From Chrysoporthe austroafricana (lineage: Eukaryota; Ascomycota; Sordariomycetes; Diaporthales; Cryphonectriaceae), in contig JYIP02000007.1 in the NCBI GenBank assembly GCA_001051155.2, positions 3,350,342 through 3,414,341 on the forward strand: DNA of 64,000 bases. Reading direction: 5' to 3'. The notes under the pieces are model-generated. The model was given only the letters and a program-made list of their open reading frames with translations, made no database searches and was not told the DNA's origin. The position numbers and the translations under genes were made by a program. Positions 32,430 through 45,105 of this stretch are shown here, in pieces. Numbering within the stretch: position 1 is the stretch's first letter; every line of letters starts with the position of its first letter.

Positions 32430-35400
32430 TTTTTTTTACGTATTTATTCTTTTCCGTTATCGCTTGTCCAAGTAGTTGGCTAATGCTTATAACGCGTTCT
32501 GTAAGTTAGCTTTTGGTTTTTATAAGTTTTCGCTTGCTAAGTAGCCTTTTTATTTGATAAGGTATTCCGGGTTATAATTTGGTTTGCGATATTTGAGAAT
32601 CCGTTCGACTTCGTATTCTGGTTCGTTACTTTCAATCTGGACTATCTTATCCGTTTTAGTCGATTTTAATGCTAGTTCGAGAAATGAAATATGGAATACC
32701 GGATAGATTCTTATTCTATAGAATAATGCAAGCTCAAAGTTAATATCTAAGATTTTTCTTAGGATTTTGAAAAGTCCTAATTTCTTGTAATCCAATAAGT
32801 AAAAGGGTTTTATTATTTTGATATATTCTTTTTATCGAATAAAGTAAACTTTATCTCTTTCTTATAGGATTAATCTTTCAATCTTTCTAGAATTAGTATA
32901 TTTCGTTATTCTTTCTTATACGAATTTTAGCTCTTTTTGAAATTCTTTTTGAATTTTCTTAATTCTTTTAATCTATCTTTTTGCAATTTCTATAATTATT
33001 CCTAATATTTCGTTATAATAAGCTATTAGGTTATAGCTATAAAATGCGTAAAATAATAATTTCCTTATTATATTTGTATTTACGCTATTATATGCGAATT
33101 GCATTAAAAATAAAAAATTAACCCAGTTATCCTATTCGTAATTTACGTAATGCCGTAAGTATTATTTAATAATTTGGTTAATCTTTTCTATTTATCTATC
33201 CGTTTGCGAATAGAATGCTATAGATATCTTTTATTGCGTTCCGAATAGTCTTACGAATAAAGTCCAGAAATTTAATATAAACTTCCTATTTTTATCGGAA
33301 ATGATTTCCCTAAGCATGCTATAATTAGTTATAACCGTTTTCAAGAATATATATGCAAGATCTTCTATTATGCTGCTTTCTTTATAAAGGAAGAAATAAA
33401 CGTATTTATTTAGTTTACAAACCATTATTAAAATGCTATTATATTGCATTTTAGTTAAGAGTTTTCGTAAGAAAAGTAGCTTGATAATAAAATCCTAGCT
33501 AATAGATTGCCAAACCGCTTTTGGAATAAGGAATAATTGGAATAGTCTATAGGGCTTATAGTATTCGATCTTATTTTTCTTATAGCTATCGCATTCTCGT
33601 AAGATATTTTCAATTTTTCGTCTAAATTTTAATAAGTTCTAGTTTCTTTTAATTCTTTTATATATAGCTCTGATTCCTTAATAGCCGTATACGGGTGCAT
33701 TATGCATAATTCTAATATATTCGTTTTGTTTTTCGGTAATTATATTTTCCGGTTTTTTCTGATTGCTATCGATCTTAATAATCGCATTGAATTCTTTTGC
33801 CTTATTTATAAGGCTATTATCCTTATTTTATCTGAAAATATTTTGCAATTCCTTAAATTCCGTATTTTAATAATCTGCTTATTTGCTAAATACGTCCGCT
33901 TTGCCATTTTCTAATCCCTTATAATATACGATTTTCAAATCAAATTATAAAAGGAATTCTGCTTATCTGATTTATCGTTTATTCAGAACTTTTATTATTA
34001 TAAATATAGTCAGGTTTTTATAGTTTAAATATATTATTATCTAGTATTTTATTCCGATTAAATAGTATTGCTATTTTTCGAATGCTTTAATAATCGCTAT
34101 TAATTCTTTATTTGGGATGCTATAATTAAGTTCTAGTCCGTTCAATTTCTTTGAGAAATTGCTTATAATCCTAAAATATCTTTAATCGTCTCGCTAGCTT
34201 AATTATCCGCCGAACGTATAATCTAATACGTCCGTTTCGATTTCGAATAATTTATTCGGGTCTGTCTCGCAAAATATAGGTTCTGATATAACTCGTTTTT
34301 TAATTTTGTCGAATGCCTCTTATATTTCTTGGGTTTATTCGAATTTGCAATCTTTCTTTATAAAATCCGTAAGTAATCGTGCGATCTTGCTATAATCTCG
34401 AATGAATTATTAATAAAAATTAGCATAGCCGAAAAATGCTTTAACTTCTTTAATCTTTTCTAATATAAGCCATTCTTTTATTGCTTGGACCTTATCTTTT
34501 TGCATATTAATTTATCTTGACTTAATAATATAGCTTAAATAATTAACCTTTTGCTAGTAAAACTGGCATTTGCTTAGTTTTATAAGGAATTTATTATTCT
34601 ATAATATTTGGAATACTTATTATACGTATTATTTGTATAATGCGAGATCTTTTGAGTAAATAAGGATATCGTTAAAATAAACGATAATAATAATATCCAA
34701 ATATTTGCGGAAGATATTATTAATCATTTCTTGGAAAGATACGGGTGCATTGGTCAATCCAAAAAGAAAGATTACGTATTCGAAATATCCGTAGCGGGTC
34801 CTGAAAGCTGTTTTCCAAATATCGTTTTCTTTAATCCGGATATAATAGTATCCTTCTTTGAGATCTAGAATAGTAAACCATTTTGTTCTTATCAGTCTGT
34901 CTCGCATTTCTCTTATTAACGGTAAGAGGTAGCGATTCTTAATTGTAATATCGTTAAGCTACCGATAATTCACGCAAAGCCGTAGCTTGCCGTTCTTTTT
35001 CGGAACAAATAGGATTGGGTATTTTACGAATAATCGTAATTTCCGTATATATCTTTTTTTAAGGTTTTCGTTAATATATTCCCTAAATATTTCGAGCTTC
35101 GCCTGATCGAGCTTGTAAATAAAGTAGTTTTGTAATTTCGTTCCTTTTTTTAGCGGGATCTTATAATCAAAAAGGCCGTATTCTGGTAAGCCGGTATTGA
35201 ATTTCCTTTGCTATAGTTTTTTGAACTTATAGTATTCTTGTAATACGTTTTTGAATTCTAATAACAGTCTTTTTTCGTTTTCTGCAATCTGTAAGAATAT
35301 AAAATACCGTTATGCGTATTTTGCTTTACTAGCTTCCTATTTCTAGAGCTTTCTCGTTTCTGGTAGTTCCGGGTATTTATCGAATACCGAGCCAAACTTT

Positions 35401-36300
35401 CTTCTAGCGTATTCGTACTATAGGAATTATATCTCTTTATAATTCTATAATTCACATTTTCTTATATTATTCCGTACTTGGCCGAATTTCTATTAATCGA
35501 TAATTACTTATAATCTTAATCCGTCTTTAATTTTCGTTTAGAAGTTCAAAATATCCGTAACCCTTTCCTATATTATAGCTTATCTTTCAGCTTTAAAAGT
35601 ATTCGCGAGCTTATTTAAGCGCATTTTTCTTATGCTATTCTTAATAATTAAGTCTTTTCTTCTTTTATTAATTGCAACCTTTTCAATAAGTATAGCTTAT
35701 TCCTATGAAATCTAGCTAGTAATCCAATCGATTCGAGAATTATGCTTTTTAAGCCAAAATATTCCCAAAATCAATTTATACTATGCCGTATTTATAATAT
35801 CGAAAATAATGTTCGTTATAAGGTTTTGGATCGAAATAAATAAATAATTAATTTCCATATCGATTATATTTAAATTATACGCAACCGGTTTTCTTTCCAT
35901 AGTATTAAACTTATAAAAATCTTTTTTCTATATCTAAAGGATTCGTTCCTTATTAACGATTTCTGGCAAGATAAAATTTCTTTATGCGCTATTATCCAAT
36001 AGTACGCTATATCGTTATTTATTGATATATATTTCCAGAATAATATGCTTTTCGTCTTTTCTAATAGTAGCATATAGGGATTTCGTAATCCTGATCGGCT
36101 ATTATCCTATTATAAGCAATCCTTTCCTTTTAGGGTATTTTGAGCGTTTTTTGCTGCTTATTATACTAGCCTTTTTGCTTGAGCATAACTGCGCTGCCGA
36201 TTTTTCTCGATTCTTTGCAGCTTATACTATTCTTTAGCTTTATTTTATGCATATATAGAATATGCTATTACATAGCATTATTCCTATATAATTCCTCTAT
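32430..36300 (-). pseudogene. Chromovirus pol (protease, RT, RNase H, integrase, chromodomain)
   Basis: Read on the minus strand. Protease at about 35700-36050 (LLDNSA, stop, RNFILPE; DSG changed to DNS). Reverse transcriptase at about 34530-35110: the stretch 34629-34907 is open, with WFTILDLKEGYYYIRIKEND and VYFNDILIYSKD, where the first Asp of the catalytic pair is Asn. RNase H at about 33890-34330. Integrase at about 32960-33700: 33231-33449 is open, with YNSILIMVCKLNKY (first catalytic Asp to Asn) and SDKNRKF (second Asp kept). The chromodomain is at 32470-32680 (EPEYEVERILKYRKP, EYLIK, stop, KGY). Integrase with a C-terminal chromodomain defines chromoviruses. Confidence 0.8.
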
Positions 36301-37194
36301 TAACGCATATTTGTAAGCAATTATTTAGCAATCCGATATATGCGTTATTATTTTCAATATGCAAGATTTTTCTAAATTTTCTTCTCCTTTCCGTAATAGA
36401 GTAAATTAATTAGTTTTATTCCCTGAATAGAAACCAATTATATTTGACTTTCTCGCTAAAATATATCTGGCAGTTATAATAAATATAGCAAATTTAAGCA
36501 AGTTTATAATAATAAGAATATAAGTAACTAATCTTCCCGTTTTCTTGGAATAAGTATCCGCTATTCTGAAATAATATGCTTTAAAAAAGTTCTTTTATTA
36601 TAAGCTCGTAAATAATATATTCGATTTCCGTATATTTAGATATCTATTCGCTGCAATCCGGGCAATTCTTCTGCTAATAGCGGGCTGTTTTTTCCGATAG
36701 TTCTTTATTGCGGATTGGAATTAATAAGTTATCTGGCTATTTATTAGGGTATATTGATTTTTCGGCAATATTGCTAAATATTGGTAATTTTGGTCGTATA
36801 ATGCCGATTTCTTTTTCTATTATATTGCTCTATTATTATTTCAAATAATAGCTTAAAGGGTATTTCTCTAAGTTTTTTTCATTCTGCAAGGATTTTTCGC
36901 TAGAGCAATCGGAATTGCTATCCTAGATAATAGTATTATAGAATAAGCCTTTCTTGCTTATAGCGAATTATCGCTATCCTTAAGGCTTGTATAAGAATTA
37001 TTCTAAGCTTTCCTTTTCCGAAAAGTGCAATATATAGTAATCTTAATAGCAGGTTATCCAGCTAAAGCTGCTATAATCAGGGTCTGCTACTTATTCCGGT
37101 TAGATATTTTCGTTTAGCTAATTAAGTTCTTATCGTTATGCGATATTGAATTATTTTTCCGGAACTAGTTTCTATTCTCGCTTTTTCCGTTCTT

Positions 37195-38104
37195 AATAGC
37201 AATTGCGAACGATATGCCCCTTTTTGCTGCAATTATAACAAATAACTTCCTTATATTATTCTCGTACAAAAATATTTAATTCTATAAGTTTAGCATATAT
37301 AATACTTGAATAAGCTATATTGCTTTTATTCTTATGCTAGAATTTGCATTTCCCAATATTTAGCTAATATTGCGAGGTAATGCCGTAATCTTTCTGCCGT
37401 TATTGCTATCGTTCGTAAAATCGGTTATTAATACGAATTGCTTTATTAATGAATTCGCTAAATTCCTCAAATCGGTCTTCTTTATAGAATTCGTCTTTAA
37501 TTTCTTCTTTAAGTCTTGCGTAATAGGCATCTATAAAAGATTCGTTCTTATAGTCGAGGTAAGCGATAATCTGCCGAAATTTGGCCGTATAATCCGCGGC
37601 CGAACCGGTTTATCGGAATACCTCTAATTGCCGTATTGCGGTATGTTATTTGTCCGGGTTTCCAAAAGTTTTAATAAGGGCTAATTCGAAATTAGCATAG
37701 CGCCAAAAAATGCATTTGGTATTTTCAGAGCGAAGTTTTTCGCTATTGTCCAAGTAGTCGCGAAAGGTTGGCTCTTACTACTGGAAAGCCGTTCTTTCGA
37801 AGCGATTTCTTGCGAAATCGATTTTATCGTAAATAATCTTGAACTGGGTTCCGTAATGCTTGAAATAAGCTTTGAATTATATCAAGAAAGCTTGAAAGTC
37901 TTTTCGAATGCTTTTGTAAGGACCGGGCTTGTCAAGCTTAAAAGCCTTAGCTTGCTAGAAGGCGTTAAAGCGGATAATTTCGTTCTTAATTTCTTTAAGT
38001 TATTAATACAAAGCTATATTCTATTATTAGAATTGCTCGTTAATAAAGATAACTAGTACCTCTTTTTGAAAAGCTTGGTTGCTAGACGAAAACAGGGTCT
38101 AAAG
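37195..38104 (-). pseudogene. Chromovirus gag with intact zinc knuckle
   Basis: Minus-strand capsid frame with few stops: NIALYQQLKEIKNEIIRFNA, FQQAKAFKLDKPG and KDFQAFLIQFKAYFKHYGTQ, then the DYLD…RYANFE region and the C-terminal helix (about 37400-37560). A complete CCHC zinc knuckle, CYNCSKKGHIVRNC, is at about 37200-37245 (C-x2-C-x4-H-x4-C). This is the only copy here in which all four zinc ligands survive. The linker between the knuckle and the protease is acidic and poorly preserved. Confidence 0.75.
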
Positions 38105-38171
38105 TGCTATTATATCCTAAATATTGCTTAAAAGATATATACTAAACCGTTCTTGAATAAAAGTTATTAAA

Positions 38172-38668
38172 ATATTATAAATGTTATAGCAAATCCTAAG
38201 ATATATTATAGAATTAAAGGGTTTATGCTAATAAGAGCGGTATTAAATACGGCTTTGAATACCAAAACGGGTTTGCTAAGTATTGCAGTATTTATAAACC
38301 AATATAGCTATTAATAATAAGATCTAATTGATATTTAGATTAATAATTGCTAAGCTATTTACTAGTTTATTTAGTCGGGAAATGCTTGTCCTTTATATAA
38401 TTTTCCTTTTTTTCATGCTATCGCTAGGATTGCTAGCGAATATAGCGATCCATAATATAATACTATCGCTGGGATTGCTAGCGAGTATAGCGATTTATAG
38501 TATAATACCGTCGCTAGGATTGCTAGCAAATATAGCGATCTATAGTATAATCAACCCTAACCCTTAATTACGTAATTGCGCGGGTTAATATTCTTTTAAT
38601 AATCCGTACCGGGGTTTTATTTGTTTCTGGCATCTTATTAGCTTGTAGCATTATATTGGTTTATAACA
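38172..38668 (-). repeat. Chromovirus 5' LTR
   Basis: 497 bp, from TATTATAAATGTTATAGC to GGTTTATAACA. It is paired with 31201-31696 and has the same 45-bp array at 38427-38551. Next to it the element has CCCTAACCCTTAATTACG. The leader that follows (minus strand) begins TTTTAATAACTTTTATTC, with no obvious tRNA primer site. Confidence 0.85.
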
Positions 38669-38673
38669 CTAAG

Positions 38674-41199
38674 CGCTAAGCGCGAATTAAGTACGTACGG
38701 GCCTAAGCGATAAGTTAAAGGATAAAAATAAGCAAATTAAAACGGATTTTAAAGCTTTTTCTCTTTAGCTTTTTCTTCTTTTACTTATTTACTTATTTTA
38801 ATTAAATATATATTTCTTATCTCTATACGTTCTTAATATATATATTATAGATTCTTGGCCCAAATTATCCGATAATACCGATTTCGATAAAAAGCAGCTA
38901 TTTAGCTTAGTCCGTAATAGTAAAAGCTTTTTTGACAGAACTTGAGATATCGGCTTACTTATTCAAAAGATTAAAACGAATCTCAGCGCCGAAATAATTA
39001 ATATCCTATTCGTTTATAAAGGCTTTAATAATTATATAAATTATTTATATCTTTTATAGCCCGATTTTAGCTAAAATTAAAATTGAATTCCAAAAAAAGC
39101 TTTTATATTAAGCTATCCAATCGACCGGATATTAGAACGCATTTAGCATATAGCAATATCAATATGCTTAACTATAATAATTTTTCAATTTATATACAAA
39201 TTCCCGAAATTATATTTGAAATAGCAATATATAAACTTTTATACTTAAAGCTTAATATTTTAGCTTCCCGCTTGCTATATTACCGTATTCCGCTATAGCA
39301 TATTAATTTTAAATTTAATTATCTTAAAGATATTATAAGTTATCGGTTATTAATATTTGAAAGAACAAAAAGAGAAAAAAATATATAATACGATTTTAGC
39401 CTAGAATAAAAAGTAAGTTTTTATTTCCATTATTTATTCCGCTCTTTTTTGCCAATATTCTTTTAAGCCTGCTTTCTTACCCAATTTGCTTATATCCGCG
39501 CATTACTATTCAATTTCCAATTCCCGTTCGATTTCGCTGCTATTTGGTTCCGCAAATGCCTTTTCGAACAAAAGCTCAAATCGCTCCCTATTCCCATTAT
39601 ATTTACGCGCGAATTCTATATAGTTTTTTTTATAGCCAAAATTGAAATAATAATTAAGAATATTAATAATATAATCGGCTAAAAAGATAATAATAATATC
39701 GTTAATCTTATTATTATAATAGCTAAGCAATTACTTTTATATCTTATCTTATATATTATGCTTATAAATAGCTATTAAGCTTTTCTATATTATTTCGTTT
39801 TCGATTATAGTAATTTTAATATTTATAATATATCGATTATAACGGATATAAATAATAACCTTTTCGTAATATCCTTATACGATTAGGAAATTGGGTATAT
39901 TATGCCGGCTATTTTATCCGATTCGTTAATAACAATAGCTATCGATTTCGTAATTAACGAGAATATAACCCTATTAATAACGCGAATACTTAGCAATATA
40001 ATACTAAATAACCGCGTATAATATATAAAATGGATAAAGCATTATTCCGAAATGCGTACTTTATTTCAATATATAAATAGGAATATTAATTGCTTTTATC
40101 CGCTCAAGTTATTTTTATTCAAGCGCCCAATTACGAACGTGCAATCTAAGCAAAGAAAGATATACGATATTTCTAGTTTGCGCTGCAAAAATAGCGAAAT
40201 GAAAATCCGGAAAGATATTTCGGTAATCTGGGAAACTAGGCTAAAATGAAAATAAAAGAGCTTAGCATAATATAGAAAATATTTCAATATATAAAGCGTA
40301 TCGTTCGAAAAAGCCGGCGTCTTAATGGCAGGAAAAAGAAAGGGGGGAAAATGGACGATTACTAAAATCAAGCTCTAGCTTGCCAATAAAGAAATAATTA
40401 CCCCGCTTTTCTGCTTTCTTTACTTAAGAGCTACCGGTTATAAGAAAACAAATAGTATAATGGAATTCAAGTTTAGCATTCGTATTTTAGCATCCAAAAA
40501 TTTTATTGGATAAATTACGATATAATTAATTAATAATGCGCAATTTAATTTTATTAAATTATTATCTAATCGAGCCTTAATATAATCTAAAAATAAAAAG
40601 GCAAATTTAATCGGATATTATTTAAGCCATTTCTATTTATAGCTTCTTAATTTTGAATATTCTAACTATTTAAGCGTTTTCGTATTAAGCAATCGAATTA
40701 AATTTATAATGAATTTAAATATTAAGTTTTGGCTTTTAGGGTATATTTAGGGCTAATAGTATTGCGAAACTGATTGAAAGCAAATATTATAGCTTTTTAC
40801 CCTTTAAAGTCGGCTTGCTTTTTATTAAGCAAGCATATTCGAAAATATTAAATAGCGTTTCGGTTTGCAAGCATAGCTATCGTTCCAAATTGCAAATATA
40901 TCGATCGTATTTTGCGGAATACGCAAGCGTTCAAAGCTTAATTTCGATTATATTTTTATTCGAAAAGCTGTTATTAATATTATAATACCGCTTGCATAGC
41001 TTTGCGCTTGCTAGCATTATTCTTAATCTATAGCAATTTATTTTATTTATTATGCTGCTATTAAAAGAATTCAATATTGCTAAAGATTTATTAATATATA
41101 TTATCTAGCAGAATGCTTTTATCCTTTTCGATTTATATTTTATTATATTTGGGATTAGTAATCCGTAAGGCTTTGAAGCAGCAATTTTCCGATTAGTAA
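38674..41199. other. AT-rich region with a faint decayed frame
   Basis: A plus-strand frame from about 38840 to 39400 gives a loosely coherent translation (IDSWPKLSDNTDFDKKQLF, LSAEIINILFVYKGF) broken by TAG/TAA; I do not recognise it. Open frames at 39506-39730 (minus) and 40052-40371 show no known motif. The rest, to 41199, is featureless AT-rich DNA. Confidence 0.3.
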
Positions 41200-41640
41200 A
41201 TATTAATTATACTTTTTCAATAAACTTTTCTAAGCAATTAAAGTTATTTATTCTTCTAATCCGCTTATATTATATATTAAATTTATTCCAGGATTTAATC
41301 TTTTAAATATTTTATTTATTAATTTTATTAGCTTATTTATATAGTTTCTTTTAACTAAGCTAATATTATTATATCCGGTCGATAGGTTTATAAAATACAG
41401 ATTTATTCCGGCTTTAAATAGCATTTTTGCCGCTTCCAAATTTCCTTTCCAAACTGCTATAAAGAGCAATATAAACTAGAATCTTCTATTCCGCTTATTC
41501 ATATCCATTCCGGTTTCAAAACGAAATAATAGCCTGAGAATTAGAATTATATTATAAGAAGCTATATAATATAGAAATTCGGTATAACGAACGATTTCGG
41601 GATTAAAAATCCTTAAGAAAAACTATACTTATATGCCAAA
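41200..41640 (-). pseudogene. Ankyrin-repeat protein relic
   Basis: The minus-strand frame contains LLFIAVWKGNLEAAKMLFKA followed by GINLYFINLSTGYNNISLVK (open at 41248-41469). Upstream it reads RFETGMDMNKRNRRF, stop, FILLFIAVWKGN: the (D)xxGxTPLxxAxxxGxxxxVxxLLxxGA pattern of ankyrin repeats. At least two units are visible. RIP-type changes (R, Q or W to stop) break the frame. Ankyrin proteins are abundant in fungal accessory regions; partner and function are unknown. Confidence 0.5.
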
Positions 41641-43380
41641 TGCCTTTGAATCCGGTTATTATTTCGTAACGAAAAAGGAAAATATAAGCTTTTCGTTTTC
41701 TGGTTATAAGGTATAGCGTTCCGAATAAATAGGCTATAATTGCGCGGCGTAATATAAAAAAGGATATATTTCGAATCGGTTATAAAGCTGCTATATTATA
41801 TGCGTTATATTTGAAGCAAATTCTTTGAATTAGAAGTAAATAAGGCATTTACGCATTATCTTGCAATAAGATTCTGATAGCGATATAGCGAAGCTTGCTA
41901 TTTTAGATATTCGGATCTAGTCTAAAAGGAAAAAGGAACGAATTGAATTGTAAGCCAAAATTATTCTGTTATTATTAGTATAAATAAGTCCTTAATATAT
42001 CTTAATAATATTTTCGGGTATAGAAAGTCGATATTCGTTATCCAAAAAAATGCTATTTTCTTGGAAAATAATAGCTTTAGCAAATTCGGTTAATTCAAAT
42101 AGTTTAAGAAAAACAAAGTTATATAAAAGCCTTTCTGGCAATTTCCTTATCGTTATCGGAAATTCGGTCTAGCATATTAATATAAGTTTTATAGAATATC
42201 GTAAGGATATTTCTAATAGCGAGTTTAATATTCTTAACTATCCGAAATTTATTCAGGCTATCCATATATAGCTTTGCTTACCGAAACTTGGCAATTTTAG
42301 CAATAGCCTTTAGCAAAGTAATCGCTAGCTTATACTTTATATAATCCGGAAACGATCCAGTTTCGAATTTCTGACCGGTTTAAATAACTTAATAAACGGA
42401 AGCAACTTTCTATCAAGCAATATTATACGTAAATTTTAATATTTAAATTAATTGCTTTCTCGTTTATAACTTTAATATAAATTAAAGTAAAATTTTCGTT
42501 AAACTTTCTTATATATATTACTAAAACCCTTAAATTATTATATTTCTTATATAAGTTAAATAATATCGAAACGATAATGCTATCGGAATTAATCTTATTT
42601 AAAGTATTAATTAAAATATAAAAATAATCAAATTGCTTAAAAGCGAATTTTATAACTTTATAGAAAATAAATTAAATTTCGGTTTTCCTTATTAATTAAA
42701 CAAATTCGATAATCTTATATTGCATAATAGCTATTTATGCAATAATAGAACTAAAAATATTATTTACCGATAAAAAAGTAGCATTATCGAAAGAATAGCA
42801 ATAGAATCTTACGCTTTTCTTAACAGTCTTATTATTTGCATATCAGAATTGCATTATATCCAGAATACTGGAATTAATATGCGTTATTAAGCCAGAAATA
42901 ATAATTAATAAAGTATATTTATAATAGCAAAGTTTTGCTAGACCCTATTTGAAAGACTTATATTAGAATATTTATTATTTTGAAATGCAATTTATTATAA
43001 TTTACTTATATTTCTTACAGATCCAGAAAAATAGCTAGAGTATAAAGCTATTATCTTTCTAGACGCTAAGTTAGCTATCCCAAATCCATTAGCCCGTCCC
43101 GGGCATATAATTCCTATATATCCTAATAAGCATTTCGATTAAATTAATAAGAGAAAGCTATTTGCCGACCTTATTAGCTTCTTTAACTATAATACCGGTT
43201 TTCCGAATAATAATTTCTTCGTATATAGCCAATATAAAATATTGCATTTCGGCATATATGCTAGCTATAATCTCGGTCGAATCCTGCATAATAATTATAA
43301 TAAATTATATTTTGGCTCGCTCGAATATAACGAAATATTTATTAATATTATTCGAACGAAATGGCTAAACGAAAGGCTAT
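41641..43380. other. AT-rich region, no gene recognised
   Basis: Decayed sequence with no frame longer than about 70 codons and no motif I can name. The segment 41640-41900 could be the upstream part of the ankyrin relic (minus strand). Confidence 0.3.
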
Positions 43381-43389
43381 ATTGTATGG

Positions 43390-45105
43390 CTAAGCGTATT
43401 TAACAGTCTGCTAAGCATTTTCTGGATTATATCCAAAATTTCTTGCATTATGCGAAATATATTAACCTTTTTTCTTTTTTTAAGCTTTGAAATTTTAATT
43501 TGCTTTCTTAATATTCGATTTTCCTTTATAGCTTTTGTTAGGGCTAAGTCTCTCTTATCTTATGCTTTTTGTATTTTCCTGAAAAGAAAATATTATCCAG
43601 ATATAATGGAAAAATAGTTTCGATCTCGTTACAATTAGTAATAAAAGTCTTTAGCCTTTCTAAAAGTCGAATATATATTCGATTGGCTTAATAGAAGTTT
43701 AAAAGTCTTTTTCGATATTAAAGACTATTATAAGCTTGATTTAGCCTAGTATTATAATCTATTCGGCATACAAATTATAGAATAAGCTTACGGAATAATT
43801 AGCAATTAAAACCCGAAAGAATATATTTGCCGGAATTACGTAATTATAGGGTTAAAGTCGCTTATATAAAATTACAATATAAGCAATACTTGCTTATATA
43901 AAATTGCAATATAAGCAATATAAGCAATACTCGCTTATATAGAATCGTAATATAAGCAATATAAGCTAAACTGAAAAGCTGGATATATAAGGATAAAATA
44001 TTTCTAAATAGTTTTATATAGCTTTTCAGTTATTAATCTAAATATTATTGAATACTTTATTTTAGTAATAGCCTTATTGCTTATAAACTATTATATTAAA
44101 GACTTTTATATTTTTATATTTAAAGAATATATTTGGTACCGCTTTTGTTAATATAAACCCTTTTAATATTTCGGTTTTTTTCGGATTATTATAACATTTA
44201 TAATATAAATAGAACGGAATAATATTATTGGCCTTGCAATATTTATCAAATTCGGCATTAATATAGCTTTTATAGCTATCGAGCATTAATATCCAATATT
44301 AACTTTTCTAACAGGCCTTTATATAATAATTAAAATATTAAAGCTATTCGAAATTTATATTATAGTTAATCTATCCTTTCTGAATTATTTTAATAACTTA
44401 GCTGCTCGGGATATAATTGCCGGAATACTAGATAGCGAAATGGAATCGGCTTGCAATATAAAAGAAAAGCGGCATTATATAGCTATCCGCCGTATTATTG
44501 CAAATTGCTATCGCTTATTTTCGATTTCCCGGCTAAATAGCTTTTAGTTTGCTAACCCGATCAAAACGTATAACTATTATCCTAAGCCGAATTATGCCTA
44601 TTATAAAGCTTGTCTTATTAAAATTATAGAAATTGCAATTTTAAATATTATATTTTATACGCATATTGGCAATTAGACAGAATTATATATTTAATATATC
44701 AGGATCTTTTTAGATAGCCTTTTAATAATTATAAATACGAGAAAAATGCATATAAAGCTCTAATTATCGTTTAATAAAGCGATTAGCCCAGCTTTTTCCA
44801 ATGCATTATGCATTGCATTTAGCTATTAGTAAATTAGCTATATCTTGCATATTAGCTTTTCGGAACGAATATCCTCTCGAATCTAGGCTAAGTATATATT
44901 AAATAATCATATCCTTTTCAGCAATTGTTAAAATCGGCTTGCCGTTAGCCTTATCGGCTTTCGAAAGCTTGCCAGCCATTCTTTATCGAATTGTAATTGC
45001 GGGGACGTCCTAGAACTTCGCAGCATGACAGATACTGAAACGCGGGTTAGATCGAACCGCATTAACCGCTAATACTACCCAGCGCTCTTTTGAAAGGTTC
45101 TGCAT
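43390..45105 (-). pseudogene. Pogo/Fot-type transposase relic, split by a solo LTR
   Basis: On the minus strand the frame starts near 45105 (MQNLSKERWVVLAVNAVRSN, a psq-type helix-turn-helix). It continues with SWANRFIKR (CENP-B-type domain), FYNFNKTSFIIGIIR (the family has NFDETGFMMG, so the first catalytic Asp is Asn) and LMLDSYKSYINAEFDKYCK near 44230-44290 (LDGHxSH motif, second Asp kept). At YYKCYN it is cut by an LTR (43750-44205). The coiled-coil, basic C-terminus RDLALTKAIKENRILRKQIK and SKLKKRKKVN is found on the other side (about 43440-43560), similar to the end of the element at 19629. Terminal inverted repeats are not identified. Confidence 0.65.
43750..44205 (+). repeat. Solo chromovirus LTR
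   Basis: 456 bp from TATTATAATC to CATTTATAATA, with GGAATTACGTAATTATAGGG, the core AACTGAAAAGCTGGATATAT and a variable block made of three GCTTATAT…ATATAAGC inverted units (about 43859-43968). No internal element sequence is attached. It sits inside a transposase relic. The flanks (CCTAG and TAAAT) do not show a clean 5-bp duplication. Confidence 0.7.

Larger units (their letters stand above)
31201..38668 (-). mobile_element. Complete chromovirus (Ty3/gypsy) with paired LTRs and accessory gene
   Basis: 7468 bp on the minus strand, flanked by identical 5-bp duplicates CTAAG (31196-31200 and 38669-38673), which is the signature of a single integration. The 3' LTR is 31201-31696 and the 5' LTR is 38172-38668. 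Both carry the same three-unit 45-bp repeat. The order from right to left is LTR, gag, zinc knuckle, protease, reverse transcriptase, RNase H, integrase, chromodomain, then the opposite-strand accessory gene, polypurine tract and LTR. It is RIP-mutated but less than the other copies, so it is the best template for describing the family. Confidence 0.88.

Noticed and set aside
37370..37627. Plus-strand 85-codon frame within the chromovirus
   Set aside because: It is antisense to the gag C-terminal helix and has no counterpart as a protein in the other copies.
31201..38668. Active retrotransposon
   Set aside because: The copy is complete in structure but RT, protease and integrase all have damaged catalytic residues and stops.
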